Source of the DNA: Candidatus Sigynarchaeota archaeon
GTDB taxonomy: Archaea; Asgardarchaeota; Lokiarchaeia; Sigynarchaeales; Sigynarchaeaceae
Length of the DNA stretch: 47,052 nucleotides
Direction of reading: 5' to 3'
NCBI GenBank assembly: GCA_030587525.1
Contig: JAUQYW010000347.1
Span: forward strand, 1 to 47,052
Made by a program: the position numbers and the translations under genes. Under the pieces are notes generated by a model, which saw nothing but the letters and a program-made list of their open reading frames with translations, had not been told where the DNA came from and ran no database searches. Position 1 is the stretch's first letter. Each line of letters opens with the position of its first letter. Shown here in pieces: positions 16,955 to 25,628 of the stretch.

Positions 16955-17395
16955 TTACAACTTCATAAAATAGTCGTCTTTAAGCGTGTCGAGAACGATG
17001 TTTGTTTCGGCCTTCATGTTGGTCAATTTCGAGATCTTGTTGTTGAAGCTGCTGAAGTCGATCATGTTCTGGAACCGCGCGATGAGTACAAGATCGTAGA
17101 TGCCGGATGTTTGAAAGATCACGTTGATCTCGGGGAACGTGTTGATCAATTCCTCCTTGATGTCTTGCAAGTGCCCGCCCTCTACCTTGATATAGACCAG
17201 GGCAATAATGGTATAGCCAAGCTTTTGATTGTCAAGTATAGGGACAAATCCCTTGAGGATGCCATCGTCCTTCAATTTCTTGAGCCTGTTATGCACAGTG
17301 CCTATACTAATACCATGCAGCTCGGAGATTTTTCGGAACGGTACCCTGGCGTCTTTCTGTAACTCCCCAAGGATCTTCTTGTCCAGATCATCCAT
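16955..17395 (-). CDS. Lrp/AsnC-family transcriptional regulator
   Basis: A 146-residue feast/famine regulator. Residues 1-60 form a winged helix-turn-helix (MDDLDKKILGELQKDARVPF, then ISIGTVHNRLKKL), and residues 65-146 form the RAM effector-binding domain (KLGYTIIALVYIKVE). I start at ATG 17395, since the TTG at 17407 would add four residues before the conserved MDxxDxxIL. It heads an operon with the RraA-like aldolase. Upstream lie a GTTAAATAC TATA-like element (about 17418-17426) and a 15-bp palindrome at 17495-17509, so autoregulation is likely, as known for archaeal LrpA. The effector (amino acid or other small molecule) cannot be predicted. Confidence 0.92.
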   Translation of the reverse strand: MDDLDKKILGELQKDARVPFRKISELHGISIGTVHNRLKKLKDDGILKGFVPILDNQKLGYTIIALVYIKVEGGHLQDIKEELINTFPEINVIFQTSGIYDLVLIARFQNMIDFSSFNNKISKLTNMKAETNIVLDTLKDDYFMKL

Positions 17396-17494
17396 TATAT
17401 TTCTCAATCATCCATGAAGTATTTAACGATTTTTTGCAAACTCATTCACATTTTCTCGTCCCGTTAAGAAGATCCATAGAAAATTCATAGTTCT

Positions 17495-17509
17495 TTGAAC
17501 AATGTTCAA
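17495..17509. promoter_or_regulatory. Perfect 15-bp palindrome upstream of the Lrp gene
   Basis: TTGAACAATGTTCAA has 7-bp arms around a single central base, the size and symmetry of Lrp/AsnC sites. On the minus strand a TATA-like TTTATAAT lies just upstream (about 17512-17519), so a bound dimer could block initiation from it. The distance to the lrp ATG is about 100 bases; a second TATA-like element lies nearer the gene. Confidence 0.5.
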
Positions 17510-17532
17510 TTGAATTATAAATAGAATATCGA

Positions 17533-18804
17533 TCATACTTTTCTAATTACTTGGTTTTGGCCGTTCTTGGCCAAAATCAATGCCATGATAATGCAAATCG
17601 CCATCATCACGACCATAACGAGCACATTCATGAAATATGATGTAGAATATGCGATGAACTGGGTAATGTAACCCGCCAGCAGCGGCCCGATGAAAAATCC
17701 CAAGCCTATAAATGATTCGAACATGCCCATAAGCAATCCTCGCTTGGCTGTTGATCCGCTCATGACCACAAGGTTCATCGATTCTGCATACAGGATCCCG
17801 AATAATAGTCCGCTACATGCGAATAAGGCGATAAACACGGATATTATGAAGATGTCGGACAAGAACGCCATGATCACGAATATAACGACGAGCAATCCCG
17901 ATACGAGCACGAGCTTGAATTGCACGAGGTGCTTATGCAATCGTACCTTGCTACTCGTGAACCCTTGGCATGCCAAGCGTGCTGCTTCCGTGAATCCTAC
18001 CAGGGCTCCGAAACCTTGTGCCTCGTACAAGTTCGTGGTGGAGGTGGACAGGTCGCCTAATCCGAAGCCATACATAAAGATGAATATCAACCCGAGCAGC
18101 AATGTGAGCACATGCATATTCACGTGGCCATGCTTATTCCCGCTCTTGATCTCCTCAGGGGTTTCCATGACCGGGGCACGTCCCGCTATATTTTTTGGCA
18201 CGTGGAACCACTTGATCACGATGATCAGGTTCAAGCCTTGACTCACGACGGGCACCACGAGTGCCATATCGATGTTCCAGAACGTGATGAAGGAGAGTAA
18301 AACTTGCCCGAAGAGAACGCCGAGGTTCCATCCTAGATTGTAGGTGGACATGCCACGGCGGGAGATCGCTTCAAAATCCGCTTTTTCCCCGTTACAGCAA
18401 TTAAGCGACACGTCGGACAGGCTTGCTTGCAAGATGGGCCAGAAGAATCCATTGGCAACTCCCTCCATAAGTCGCAAGATAATAATGAAGGCAATCAGCC
18501 ATAGATCGCGCGTGGATTGCACCGTGATAACCACGATCAAGAAAAAACAAGCAATGGCAAAGTTGCTCGTGGTAGCAATGAGCAGCGTGTTCCGGCGGCC
18601 GATGCGATCCGAGATACGGCCAGCAATCGCCGGAGAAAAGACATATGTAAGTGCGATGGCGGCTGCAGACACGCCGGAATAGAAATTAGAGCCCCAATAC
18701 ACTAATATGAAAATCGATGCACCCGTGCCGATCAAGCCACCGGAAAACGTCCTCCAAAATCCGAGTATTGCGATAACACGAAAATCCTTCTGGGACTCGG
18801 ACAT
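17533..18804 (-). CDS. MFS transporter (423 aa)
   Basis: A major facilitator superfamily carrier with about 12 hydrophobic segments. The loop between helices 2 and 3 carries the MFS signature GRISDRIGRR (about residues 60-70), and a central charged loop (ETPEEIKSGNKHGH) separates the two six-helix halves. The substrate cannot be read; a sugar, organic acid or drug is possible. It is divergent from the large surface-protein gene, and its end lies 137 bp before the Lrp gene on the same strand. Being next to the Lrp-RraA pair, it may import the substrate of that pathway, which is inference. Confidence 0.87.
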   Translation of the reverse strand: MSESQKDFRVIAILGFWRTFSGGLIGTGASIFILVYWGSNFYSGVSAAAIALTYVFSPAIAGRISDRIGRRNTLLIATTSNFAIACFFLIVVITVQSTRDLWLIAFIIILRLMEGVANGFFWPILQASLSDVSLNCCNGEKADFEAISRRGMSTYNLGWNLGVLFGQVLLSFITFWNIDMALVVPVVSQGLNLIIVIKWFHVPKNIAGRAPVMETPEEIKSGNKHGHVNMHVLTLLLGLIFIFMYGFGLGDLSTSTTNLYEAQGFGALVGFTEAARLACQGFTSSKVRLHKHLVQFKLVLVSGLLVVIFVIMAFLSDIFIISVFIALFACSGLLFGILYAESMNLVVMSGSTAKRGLLMGMFESFIGLGFFIGPLLAGYITQFIAYSTSYFMNVLVMVVMMAICIIMALILAKNGQNQVIRKV

Positions 18805-18990
18805 TTTCCATCAACTAACCTTGTTATGCTGCCGGGCGTGCACGATCTGCGTTGTTATGTTTCCACACATGAAGCAGTGCCCATATAGGTTGTATTTTCC
18901 CCGAAGACGCCGACAAGAAGCGATGATGAATAAAAAATGATATAATGCCCTCAAACGCACATTAATATAATGCTATCACGAGGACTTATT

Positions 18991-21147
18991 ATGAATACGA
19001 ATGCTCAAACATCATCAGCCTCCCCCGAAAATGCGGGCTCTGGAAGGGAGGGGCTTAACAAGCGCAATTTCTACAAGAGCTTCAACGTGTCAATGGCAAT
19101 CACCGCGATCTGCCTGGCCGGAATCGTCGGCGCCATCACGATAGACAATTTTTTTAGGCCAATCATTTCGACGAGCAATTACCATTTCAATCTTCAATAC
19201 CGAGCTGGCATGGAGGGCCCGATGAACGGCGTGGTCAATAATTCTCTCGTCCCGATTCTCCAGATGTACGACGCGCATCCCACGTGGAAAGCGAACATCG
19301 AGTTCCAGGGCCAAGTGCTGGAATGGATGGAACATATGGACCAGAGCGCAGCGAACGGCACGTACAAGTTACACGATAACATCACCAGCACGCTCGAATT
19401 GCTCCAGCGCGTGGTCAACCGCGGCCAGGTGCAACTCATCTTGATGCAATATAGCGATGCACTAGCCGTGGCCTACCCGTACTTGCCGTGGTACAAGAGT
19501 ATCAACTACACGCAAGAATTGCTGCTGAAGTACAATATAACGCGCGTTTCCCGGGCCATTATGCTTCAAGAGGGACAATTCTTCTTCGGCTTGTCCAGGG
19601 CGATGCAAGATATCACGTTTGCAAATGGCACGCCCATCTACGACACGATTATGGGGCTGCGCGAGATCTTGAGCTATTTTAGGGTCAGGACGCAAGCTCC
19701 GCTGTACACGTGGACTGTCCACACGACGAGAAACACCACGTTGCCACGAACGACGACCACGTTCAAGGTATTTCCCTACTGGATCATTCCTTTCGTGGAA
19801 ACGGGCGCATATTACTGGAACGTGTGGTGCCAGGACGGTGAAAACGTGAACACGGGCTTTTTGGTCACTTGGGAAAACACGGACTTCGCCTACAGCGATA
19901 TTAAAATGCGGAACCACGAGGCGCAAATCGCGGAGATGGAACAGCGAGGAAACATTTTCATGACATGCAGTGAATGGATGGCCAGGGCGGAAGCGATGAA
20001 CCTGGTCCAGCCTCTCGATTCCTACATCCCGGAAACCCACTGGCAAGTGTTCAACTACCGCAGCCAATTCATCTGGATGGGCGAGAACGGTGACATAGAC
20101 GATGGCCAGATCACCGCTATGCTCTACCGCACCTACCAGATCCTCCAGGCCGTCGAGCTCATGCTCAATTACTCGTATTTCAAGCTTAATAACATCACGA
20201 AAGCGGAATACGAGGCGCAATACCAGATCCTCGCGAGGGCATGGCACCGTCTCGCGGATGGCATGGTCACTGACGTGACGGGACTCAGTCCTGGGTACGC
20301 GGAAAGTCACCACGCCTATGTGCAAGCTGGCTACGCGCTCGGCAATGCGACCCTTGTCAAGAACTTCGTCTTGAATCGGACCGCTTCCTTGAACAGCACG
20401 GTCAACGGAACCACCGGCACGAACGGTTTCCAGGTAGTTCCCTACAATTTCGTCCCGCTCGTGCAATGGGATCGATCTAACCAATCGCTCTACGATTGGA
20501 CCAGCACGATCATCACGGATGACGAGCAATTCATCAACATCACGCGTACCGGTGCTGCAAGCGAGGCCGATCTGCCTTTCGACGATATCATTCAGATGAA
20601 CACGTGGAACTACGATATTTCCCGGTACACGTTTGAATCCGCGTACAACCCGGAGCTGAGCAATCTCACGGAGTTTTATGCCGTGACTTTGAACTTCAAG
20701 TGGCGAAACGAGTCGACGGAAGAACCAGAATGGGGGTACATCAAGTTCGTCGGGAACTTCTCGACGATCAGCTATTCACCGACCATGTACGAGAACGAGA
20801 CTATCTCGCTTAATCGCGCCGACTATTACGTGGACGAAGCAGACTGGTATGGCGATTGGGCCGGGGAAAATTTCCCGAACAACTTCGAGTTTTTCTTGCC
20901 GCTCTCCAACGGGCTCCTCTACTCGGAAAATTCCCGGTTTGCCATCGTCAAGAACTGCACGTCGGACCACATCACGGGCAAGTGGAATACGGATAATTTC
21001 CGGTTCATGCAGACCAACACGAAAAACCATAGTTTGCCCTTGCAAATGTTCGTGCTGAAGGATGTTTCCCGGAACCAAGCCCTCGCCTTCGCGAACATGG
21101 TGAACACATGGACGCCCGTCAAGATCGCCGGAGGTGCCTTGGAATGA
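18991..21147 (+). CDS. Large anchored surface protein rich in N-glycosylation sequons (718 aa)
   Basis: A protein with a cytoplasmic N-terminus of about 45 residues, one membrane segment (ITAICLAGIVGAITIDNFF) and a soluble domain of about 650 residues that must lie outside the cell. The outer domain has roughly 20 N-x-S/T sequons (for example HDNITS, INYTQE, RNTTLP, VNGTTG) and many aromatic residues, and no recognised enzymatic motif. ATG 18991 is preferred over ATG 18970 because GAGGA precedes it at a good distance. Its TGA overlaps the next ATG (21144-21147), so it is translationally coupled to a polytopic membrane protein and the two probably form a complex at the cell surface. The family is not recognised and the function is unknown. 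Confidence 0.78.
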   Translation: MNTNAQTSSASPENAGSGREGLNKRNFYKSFNVSMAITAICLAGIVGAITIDNFFRPIISTSNYHFNLQYRAGMEGPMNGVVNNSLVPILQMYDAHPTWKANIEFQGQVLEWMEHMDQSAANGTYKLHDNITSTLELLQRVVNRGQVQLILMQYSDALAVAYPYLPWYKSINYTQELLLKYNITRVSRAIMLQEGQFFFGLSRAMQDITFANGTPIYDTIMGLREILSYFRVRTQAPLYTWTVHTTRNTTLPRTTTTFKVFPYWIIPFVETGAYYWNVWCQDGENVNTGFLVTWENTDFAYSDIKMRNHEAQIAEMEQRGNIFMTCSEWMARAEAMNLVQPLDSYIPETHWQVFNYRSQFIWMGENGDIDDGQITAMLYRTYQILQAVELMLNYSYFKLNNITKAEYEAQYQILARAWHRLADGMVTDVTGLSPGYAESHHAYVQAGYALGNATLVKNFVLNRTASLNSTVNGTTGTNGFQVVPYNFVPLVQWDRSNQSLYDWTSTIITDDEQFINITRTGAASEADLPFDDIIQMNTWNYDISRYTFESAYNPELSNLTEFYAVTLNFKWRNESTEEPEWGYIKFVGNFSTISYSPTMYENETISLNRADYYVDEADWYGDWAGENFPNNFEFFLPLSNGLLYSENSRFAIVKNCTSDHITGKWNTDNFRFMQTNTKNHSLPLQMFVLKDVSRNQALAFANMVNTWTPVKIAGGALE

Positions 21148-23000
21148 GCGAAAAAGCGGTGATGTCGAGCCGGACACAGATGGGGTTGGATATCGAGAAT
21201 CGCAAGTACCTCGGCAATGGTATCGCGTGGTCTGGCGTGCTTTACATTGCCATGGGGTTCTTCATGATCGTCGTTGGGAACATTTGGCTCACTTTGCCCT
21301 TGAACACACCAAGTATATTCCAGATCATCGGCTACTATGGCCAAGCCGATTACATCAAGTACATGAGCATAGCATTCTTCGGCATCGCGGTGCTTGTCAT
21401 CGCCTCGGGAATCCTTTACAAGAAACGTGGCGAGGAGGAAAAGATCCGGAAGCTTTCGAAAATCGTGGCCATCGTCCAGCAACCGTGGATCGCTATTGCT
21501 TTAATCGCCATCGCCGGGGTCTGGTTATACATCATCCTCGATGCGGATGGCGATCTGGCTGCGGCAATCGCGAGCATGAACGGCCTGGACGTGAGTGACG
21601 AGCAGCAAAAATACGAGTTCATCTGGCTCATGGAGAAGCTCCCGATCGTGCCGTTCTTGCTTTTCGGCGTGTTTTCCATTGCCATCTATCCCATGACCAT
21701 GTACAGCAGCGCCATCTTGCTCCAGGACACGGGCATGAGCTTTCCATGGGATCCAATTATGTCGTACGACGACCGTGCGCGCAAGTACGCGGTGAAGGGT
21801 ATGCTCGTCGGTGGGGTCTACTACATCATCATTGGCGTGGCGATCTGGGGTCTCGGTTATGTCCGGGCCATCGGCATCGACGTGTTCTACCCGAACTTTC
21901 CCATGGAGACATACCCCATGTGGCTGAACGTGTATTATATCTTCCCGATCGCGTTTGGTATTTGCTGCATCGCCACGAGTTTCTTGTATTACTTCTATTC
22001 GACCAAGATCTGGGCGAGATCGCTGGCCTGGTACTGCGGGTTCATGCAAATGCTCGTTCCCGTGTTCGGCTGGTTCTTCGGTATCAACTTGATGCTGAAT
22101 CTCTGGCACTCCGGAAAGGAGATGGATGCAAAGGTGGCACGGCGTGGCCTCTTTTATGGCTTTTCAGTTGCGATTTTTTCGACGCTCGTGCCTTTGTTCA
22201 TTTTCATAATGATCGGGCTGAATAGGATCGTTCCCACGAGCTTCCGCTTCGCCATTGACTGGAGCAACTTGAAAGCACAGGTCGACGGACTCGTATGGAC
22301 GTTCACGCTAGTGTTGGTTCTGTTTTACTTCATCGCGGGGTTCTACTTGATTATGGAATCCATCGTATCAAATGTTGCAGCCCAGAGGAGTTTCCAGCGT
22401 GGTCTAGCGTGCATGTTCTTATTTCTAGGCCTAGTGGAATTAAGCGTCTTAATGTACTCGATCTTCAAGGTGCAACCATATCCGGGCATCATCATCCTCC
22501 CGCCAACGATTCCTGCACCGGCAGACGTCCGTGGCGACAACAGCGTCGTGTTCTTGCTGGCTTGTGCCTCGGTCATCTACATCACGTACTGCATCGAGAA
22601 GTACATCAAGAACAGCAAGAACATGGTCATCACGAAGCTGATATTCATTCTCGCGCTCGGCGGTGTCGCGGCATTGATCTTCTCGTTTATTCCCGCCATC
22701 AGCGGGGGAGAATGGTACCAGATCGGTGGATACGTGTTCATGGGGTTGCCCATCATCGGCCTTGCATTCGGTGTTCTTATGATCCTCATCACGTATGGCC
22801 AGTTAGCAGCGCAAACATCGGGCGATATCAAGAAAAACGCTCTCACGATCCTCTACGGCTTCTTGATCACCGTTGTGGCTGCCATCTTACACGTGCTGCG
22901 GAGTTCCTTGAGCTTCCCGTTCAACTGGGTCGTGTTTATCGTGCTGAACATCGTGGGCGTCATCGTCTTCATGCAAGGCATCTTGAAATCGTCGTATTGA
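21144..23000 (+). CDS. Polytopic membrane protein coupled to the surface protein (618 aa)
   Basis: An integral membrane protein with about 13-15 hydrophobic segments and short charged loops, such as YKKRGEEEKIRK after the second helix. The ATGA overlap with the upstream stop fixes the start (MSEKAVMSSRTQMGL); the longer frame to 21108 is a shadow. No transporter family signature is recognised. The segments occur in repeated blocks, and one loop contains PTIPAPADVRGDN, probably outside. With the sequon-rich partner it may make a membrane complex for sensing, transport or envelope assembly. The gene ends at a good terminator-like hairpin (23007-23029). Confidence 0.78.
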   Translation: MSEKAVMSSRTQMGLDIENRKYLGNGIAWSGVLYIAMGFFMIVVGNIWLTLPLNTPSIFQIIGYYGQADYIKYMSIAFFGIAVLVIASGILYKKRGEEEKIRKLSKIVAIVQQPWIAIALIAIAGVWLYIILDADGDLAAAIASMNGLDVSDEQQKYEFIWLMEKLPIVPFLLFGVFSIAIYPMTMYSSAILLQDTGMSFPWDPIMSYDDRARKYAVKGMLVGGVYYIIIGVAIWGLGYVRAIGIDVFYPNFPMETYPMWLNVYYIFPIAFGICCIATSFLYYFYSTKIWARSLAWYCGFMQMLVPVFGWFFGINLMLNLWHSGKEMDAKVARRGLFYGFSVAIFSTLVPLFIFIMIGLNRIVPTSFRFAIDWSNLKAQVDGLVWTFTLVLVLFYFIAGFYLIMESIVSNVAAQRSFQRGLACMFLFLGLVELSVLMYSIFKVQPYPGIIILPPTIPAPADVRGDNSVVFLLACASVIYITYCIEKYIKNSKNMVITKLIFILALGGVAALIFSFIPAISGGEWYQIGGYVFMGLPIIGLAFGVLMILITYGQLAAQTSGDIKKNALTILYGFLITVVAAILHVLRSSLSFPFNWVVFIVLNIVGVIVFMQGILKSSY

Positions 23001-23006
23001 TGAATT

Positions 23007-23029
23007 CCACGAAATCGCGTGGTTTTTTT
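23007..23029 (+). terminator. Intrinsic-type terminator
   Basis: CCACG-AAATCG-CGTGG followed by seven Ts lies seven bases after the stop of the membrane protein. Stem, loop and T-tract are all present, and a second T-run follows at 23033-23039. Confidence 0.65.
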
Positions 23030-23061
23030 ACCTTTTTTTCCTTTGGCTTGATGATAGATCA

Positions 23062-23073
23062 CTGATATATCAG
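23062..23073. promoter_or_regulatory. 12-bp palindrome directly before the methyltransferase start
   Basis: CTGATATATCAG is a perfect palindrome ending one base before ATG 23075. It could be an operator, or simply contain a TATA-like sequence; being this close to the start it would overlap the ribosome-binding region. Confidence 0.35.
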
Positions 23074-23074
23074 A

Positions 23075-25618
23075 ATGGAAATTATGCAAGCGCGAGGCCT
23101 TGGCAGCAATCAAGATGAAGTTTTTTCGATGCTGCAGCGAAGCGTGGACGTGCTTTCCCACCTTTTTTTAACCGTGCCGGAATCGGACGTGAGCGCGGTA
23201 ATCGGCCGAGATTTTTTCGCCGAGGCACTTTCATGGCGTGATACCCGGGAAATATCAGATATGAAAGTTGAGATGGCCAAGATTCCGGCGTACGTCCTTG
23301 TATTACAACTGCTGTTCTATTCCAGGCTTCGAGAGGCGTATCCCGGCCTTCGAGAACTAGCCCCGTCGACGATACAAGGCATCGACGAGATAATCGCGAT
23401 GTTTCGAAACGCATCGGCCACGACGCCGTGGAAATGTATCTTCGAGTATGATATGCTGGCGCTATGCAAGCAAGCGAGCGTAACAAGGGAATGCGTGACG
23501 GCCGTGCGATCCATCTTGCAAGATGCTGAACGATCGCCGGTAAAAAACATACCTGGCGAATTGCTCGGCATCGCGTTTCAGCGGCTGATTCCCGGGGCCT
23601 TACGCAAGGTGATCGCCGCGTATTACACGACCATCCCGACATCGGCACTGCTCGCCGCGCTGGCCATCGATTCGCCGGAACCGATCATCCTTGACCTGGC
23701 TTGCGGGGGAGGCAATTTGCTCGCCGCGGCATACAAGCATGCACGAGCATTGCGAGGTAAAGCAAGTGATCATCGGGAACCAGATAACTACGCCGCCACG
23801 CTCCACGAGCAAGTATTTGGCGTGGATATTATGCGGTTTGCAACGTTGCTAACCACGATCACGCTAGCACTCCTGGAACCAGGCTCGTGTTCAAGTGCGT
23901 TCAAGATCGGCATAGCGGATGCAACGCTGTTGAAGCCAGGAGACACCATCATCCCTGCCATCAAGCCGGTCGAGTTCCTCTCGGCCAGCTCCCCGCCGTC
24001 CATCGTATTGCCACGAGCGGGGATCGTGATTATGAATCCACCCTTCACGAAAAACGAGAACATGTCCAAGATCTCGGTAAAAGGCACGGGTGACAAGTAT
24101 ATCCAAAAACAGCACCAAGATTTCACCGATTATAAGCTATCGCTCGGCGAGCGATTTGCCGAGTTCACAGAGGTTGTCGTGTCCGATGGTGCCCAGCAAA
24201 AAACGATCAATTGCATCCACAAACAAATGGGATTATTTGCCTATTTCATCTTGCTCGGTGACCGATTTCTTGAACCAAATGGAAAGATGGCACTGGTTCT
24301 GCCATCGAGCTTTTTGCGGATCAAGGCCTGTGAAAACATCCGGCGTTACCTTAGCGAGTATTACACGATCGATTATATTGTATCGAGAATTGATCGGCCT
24401 CATTTTTCCGAGAACACGGAATTCCGGGAGATCTTGATGGTCACGACGAAGCACCAGCCGACAGCCGCGTCAAGGCCATGTTCCTACGTGGTGTTAGCAA
24501 TGCTCCCCAATGACCTGCACGAGATCGAGGTGCTCGCATCTTCGATACACCGGGGGGAGCCGGGCCCGGACATTGCCGGATACACAGCCGTGCCGCAACC
24601 CGTGATGAAAGCAACCGTTTCCAATTGGTTCTTACCGATGGCCTCATCAAACAAGCGATTGATGGAAATTCACAAGCAGGTCTTGCAATCCGACACTATT
24701 ACCAGATATCATAACATCGTGCCGAAGGAGGGCTTCATCCGGGGATTGGATTCAACGCACAAGAAAGAACTCGAAACGTGTTTCATCGTGGATCCCGTAC
24801 ACGATGCCGGAAACGTCACGTGGAAATACATGTGCACATCCAGGGACCAAATCGTGTTCGCGATGAAAAATAATGAAAGCGTTCCGCTCAAGATTGATGT
24901 CATAAATACCCGGCCCGGCATCAAGTCTACCGCGAACCTGGGTCGCTTCGAGATTGGCGAATTGCATGATTACGTGATCATCGATGACTTTCCAGCAGAG
25001 AGTGGTTCGCAATCGGGCGTTCAAGCCTGGGTAAAAAAGGTTGATGATCGCACGTCACGATTGTTCCACATCAGGCGATTCGACGTGACCGCGCCCGGCA
25101 CCATTCATCTTGGTTATTACTCGATACAACCAAGAGCCCCGACAGGATTGACGTGGGTCATTAAAGGCATTGACGATCAAGATGCAAAAATCATCACGCT
25201 CTGGCATAATTCGACTTTTCACTTGATGCAAGTGTTCTTGAACCGAAAAGAGACCCGGGGTGGCTACATGGCGGTCGACGAATACAATTTCGAGGCGTAT
25301 CACGTGATCAACATCAAGAAAATGAAACCAGCCCAGATCGCTGAAGGGCTTTCGATCTTTGAAGACCTGGCCAAGATTAGCTTTCCGGGCATTTTCCGTC
25401 AATTGCTAGGGCTTTCCCGTGAAAGGATGATCATCGACATGTATTTCGCGAGGATCTTGTTTCCTACCCTTAAAAGACCGCATTTATTCGCTGTGAAATT
25501 GCAAACGGTCATGTTTGAAGAAATAGAGATGCTTAAGTCGTTGATGAATGGTGATAAACGCAAGAACGTCGATCTGAACGGCGACGTGCGGGGATCCGGG
25601 ACAATTGATGATGATTGA
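23075..25618 (+). CDS. Solitary N6-adenine DNA methyltransferase, gamma class (847 aa)
   Basis: A SAM-dependent adenine-N6 DNA methyltransferase. The order is motif X (AAYYTTIPTSALL), motif I DLACGGGN (residues 207-214) and motif IV NPPF (321-324), the gamma-class order used by HsdM- and Eco57I-type enzymes. A long C-terminal region of about 500 residues (including VLPSSFLRIKACENIRRYL and SRIDRPHFSENTEFR) should contain the target-recognition part. No PD-(D/E)xK or other nuclease motif is seen at the N-terminus, and no restriction or specificity gene is nearby. It is therefore either an orphan methyltransferase with an epigenetic role or part of an unrecognised defence system. The start may be ATG 23075 or ATG 23084. 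The sequence it modifies is unknown. Confidence 0.87.
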   Translation: MEIMQARGLGSNQDEVFSMLQRSVDVLSHLFLTVPESDVSAVIGRDFFAEALSWRDTREISDMKVEMAKIPAYVLVLQLLFYSRLREAYPGLRELAPSTIQGIDEIIAMFRNASATTPWKCIFEYDMLALCKQASVTRECVTAVRSILQDAERSPVKNIPGELLGIAFQRLIPGALRKVIAAYYTTIPTSALLAALAIDSPEPIILDLACGGGNLLAAAYKHARALRGKASDHREPDNYAATLHEQVFGVDIMRFATLLTTITLALLEPGSCSSAFKIGIADATLLKPGDTIIPAIKPVEFLSASSPPSIVLPRAGIVIMNPPFTKNENMSKISVKGTGDKYIQKQHQDFTDYKLSLGERFAEFTEVVVSDGAQQKTINCIHKQMGLFAYFILLGDRFLEPNGKMALVLPSSFLRIKACENIRRYLSEYYTIDYIVSRIDRPHFSENTEFREILMVTTKHQPTAASRPCSYVVLAMLPNDLHEIEVLASSIHRGEPGPDIAGYTAVPQPVMKATVSNWFLPMASSNKRLMEIHKQVLQSDTITRYHNIVPKEGFIRGLDSTHKKELETCFIVDPVHDAGNVTWKYMCTSRDQIVFAMKNNESVPLKIDVINTRPGIKSTANLGRFEIGELHDYVIIDDFPAESGSQSGVQAWVKKVDDRTSRLFHIRRFDVTAPGTIHLGYYSIQPRAPTGLTWVIKGIDDQDAKIITLWHNSTFHLMQVFLNRKETRGGYMAVDEYNFEAYHVINIKKMKPAQIAEGLSIFEDLAKISFPGIFRQLLGLSRERMIIDMYFARILFPTLKRPHLFAVKLQTVMFEEIEMLKSLMNGDKRKNVDLNGDVRGSGTIDDD

Positions 25619-25628
25619 GTGGCTTAAT

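Noticed and set aside
19462..20529. Long minus-strand open frame within the surface-protein gene
   Set aside because: An antisense shadow, rich in Arg and His, without domains or a ribosome-binding site.
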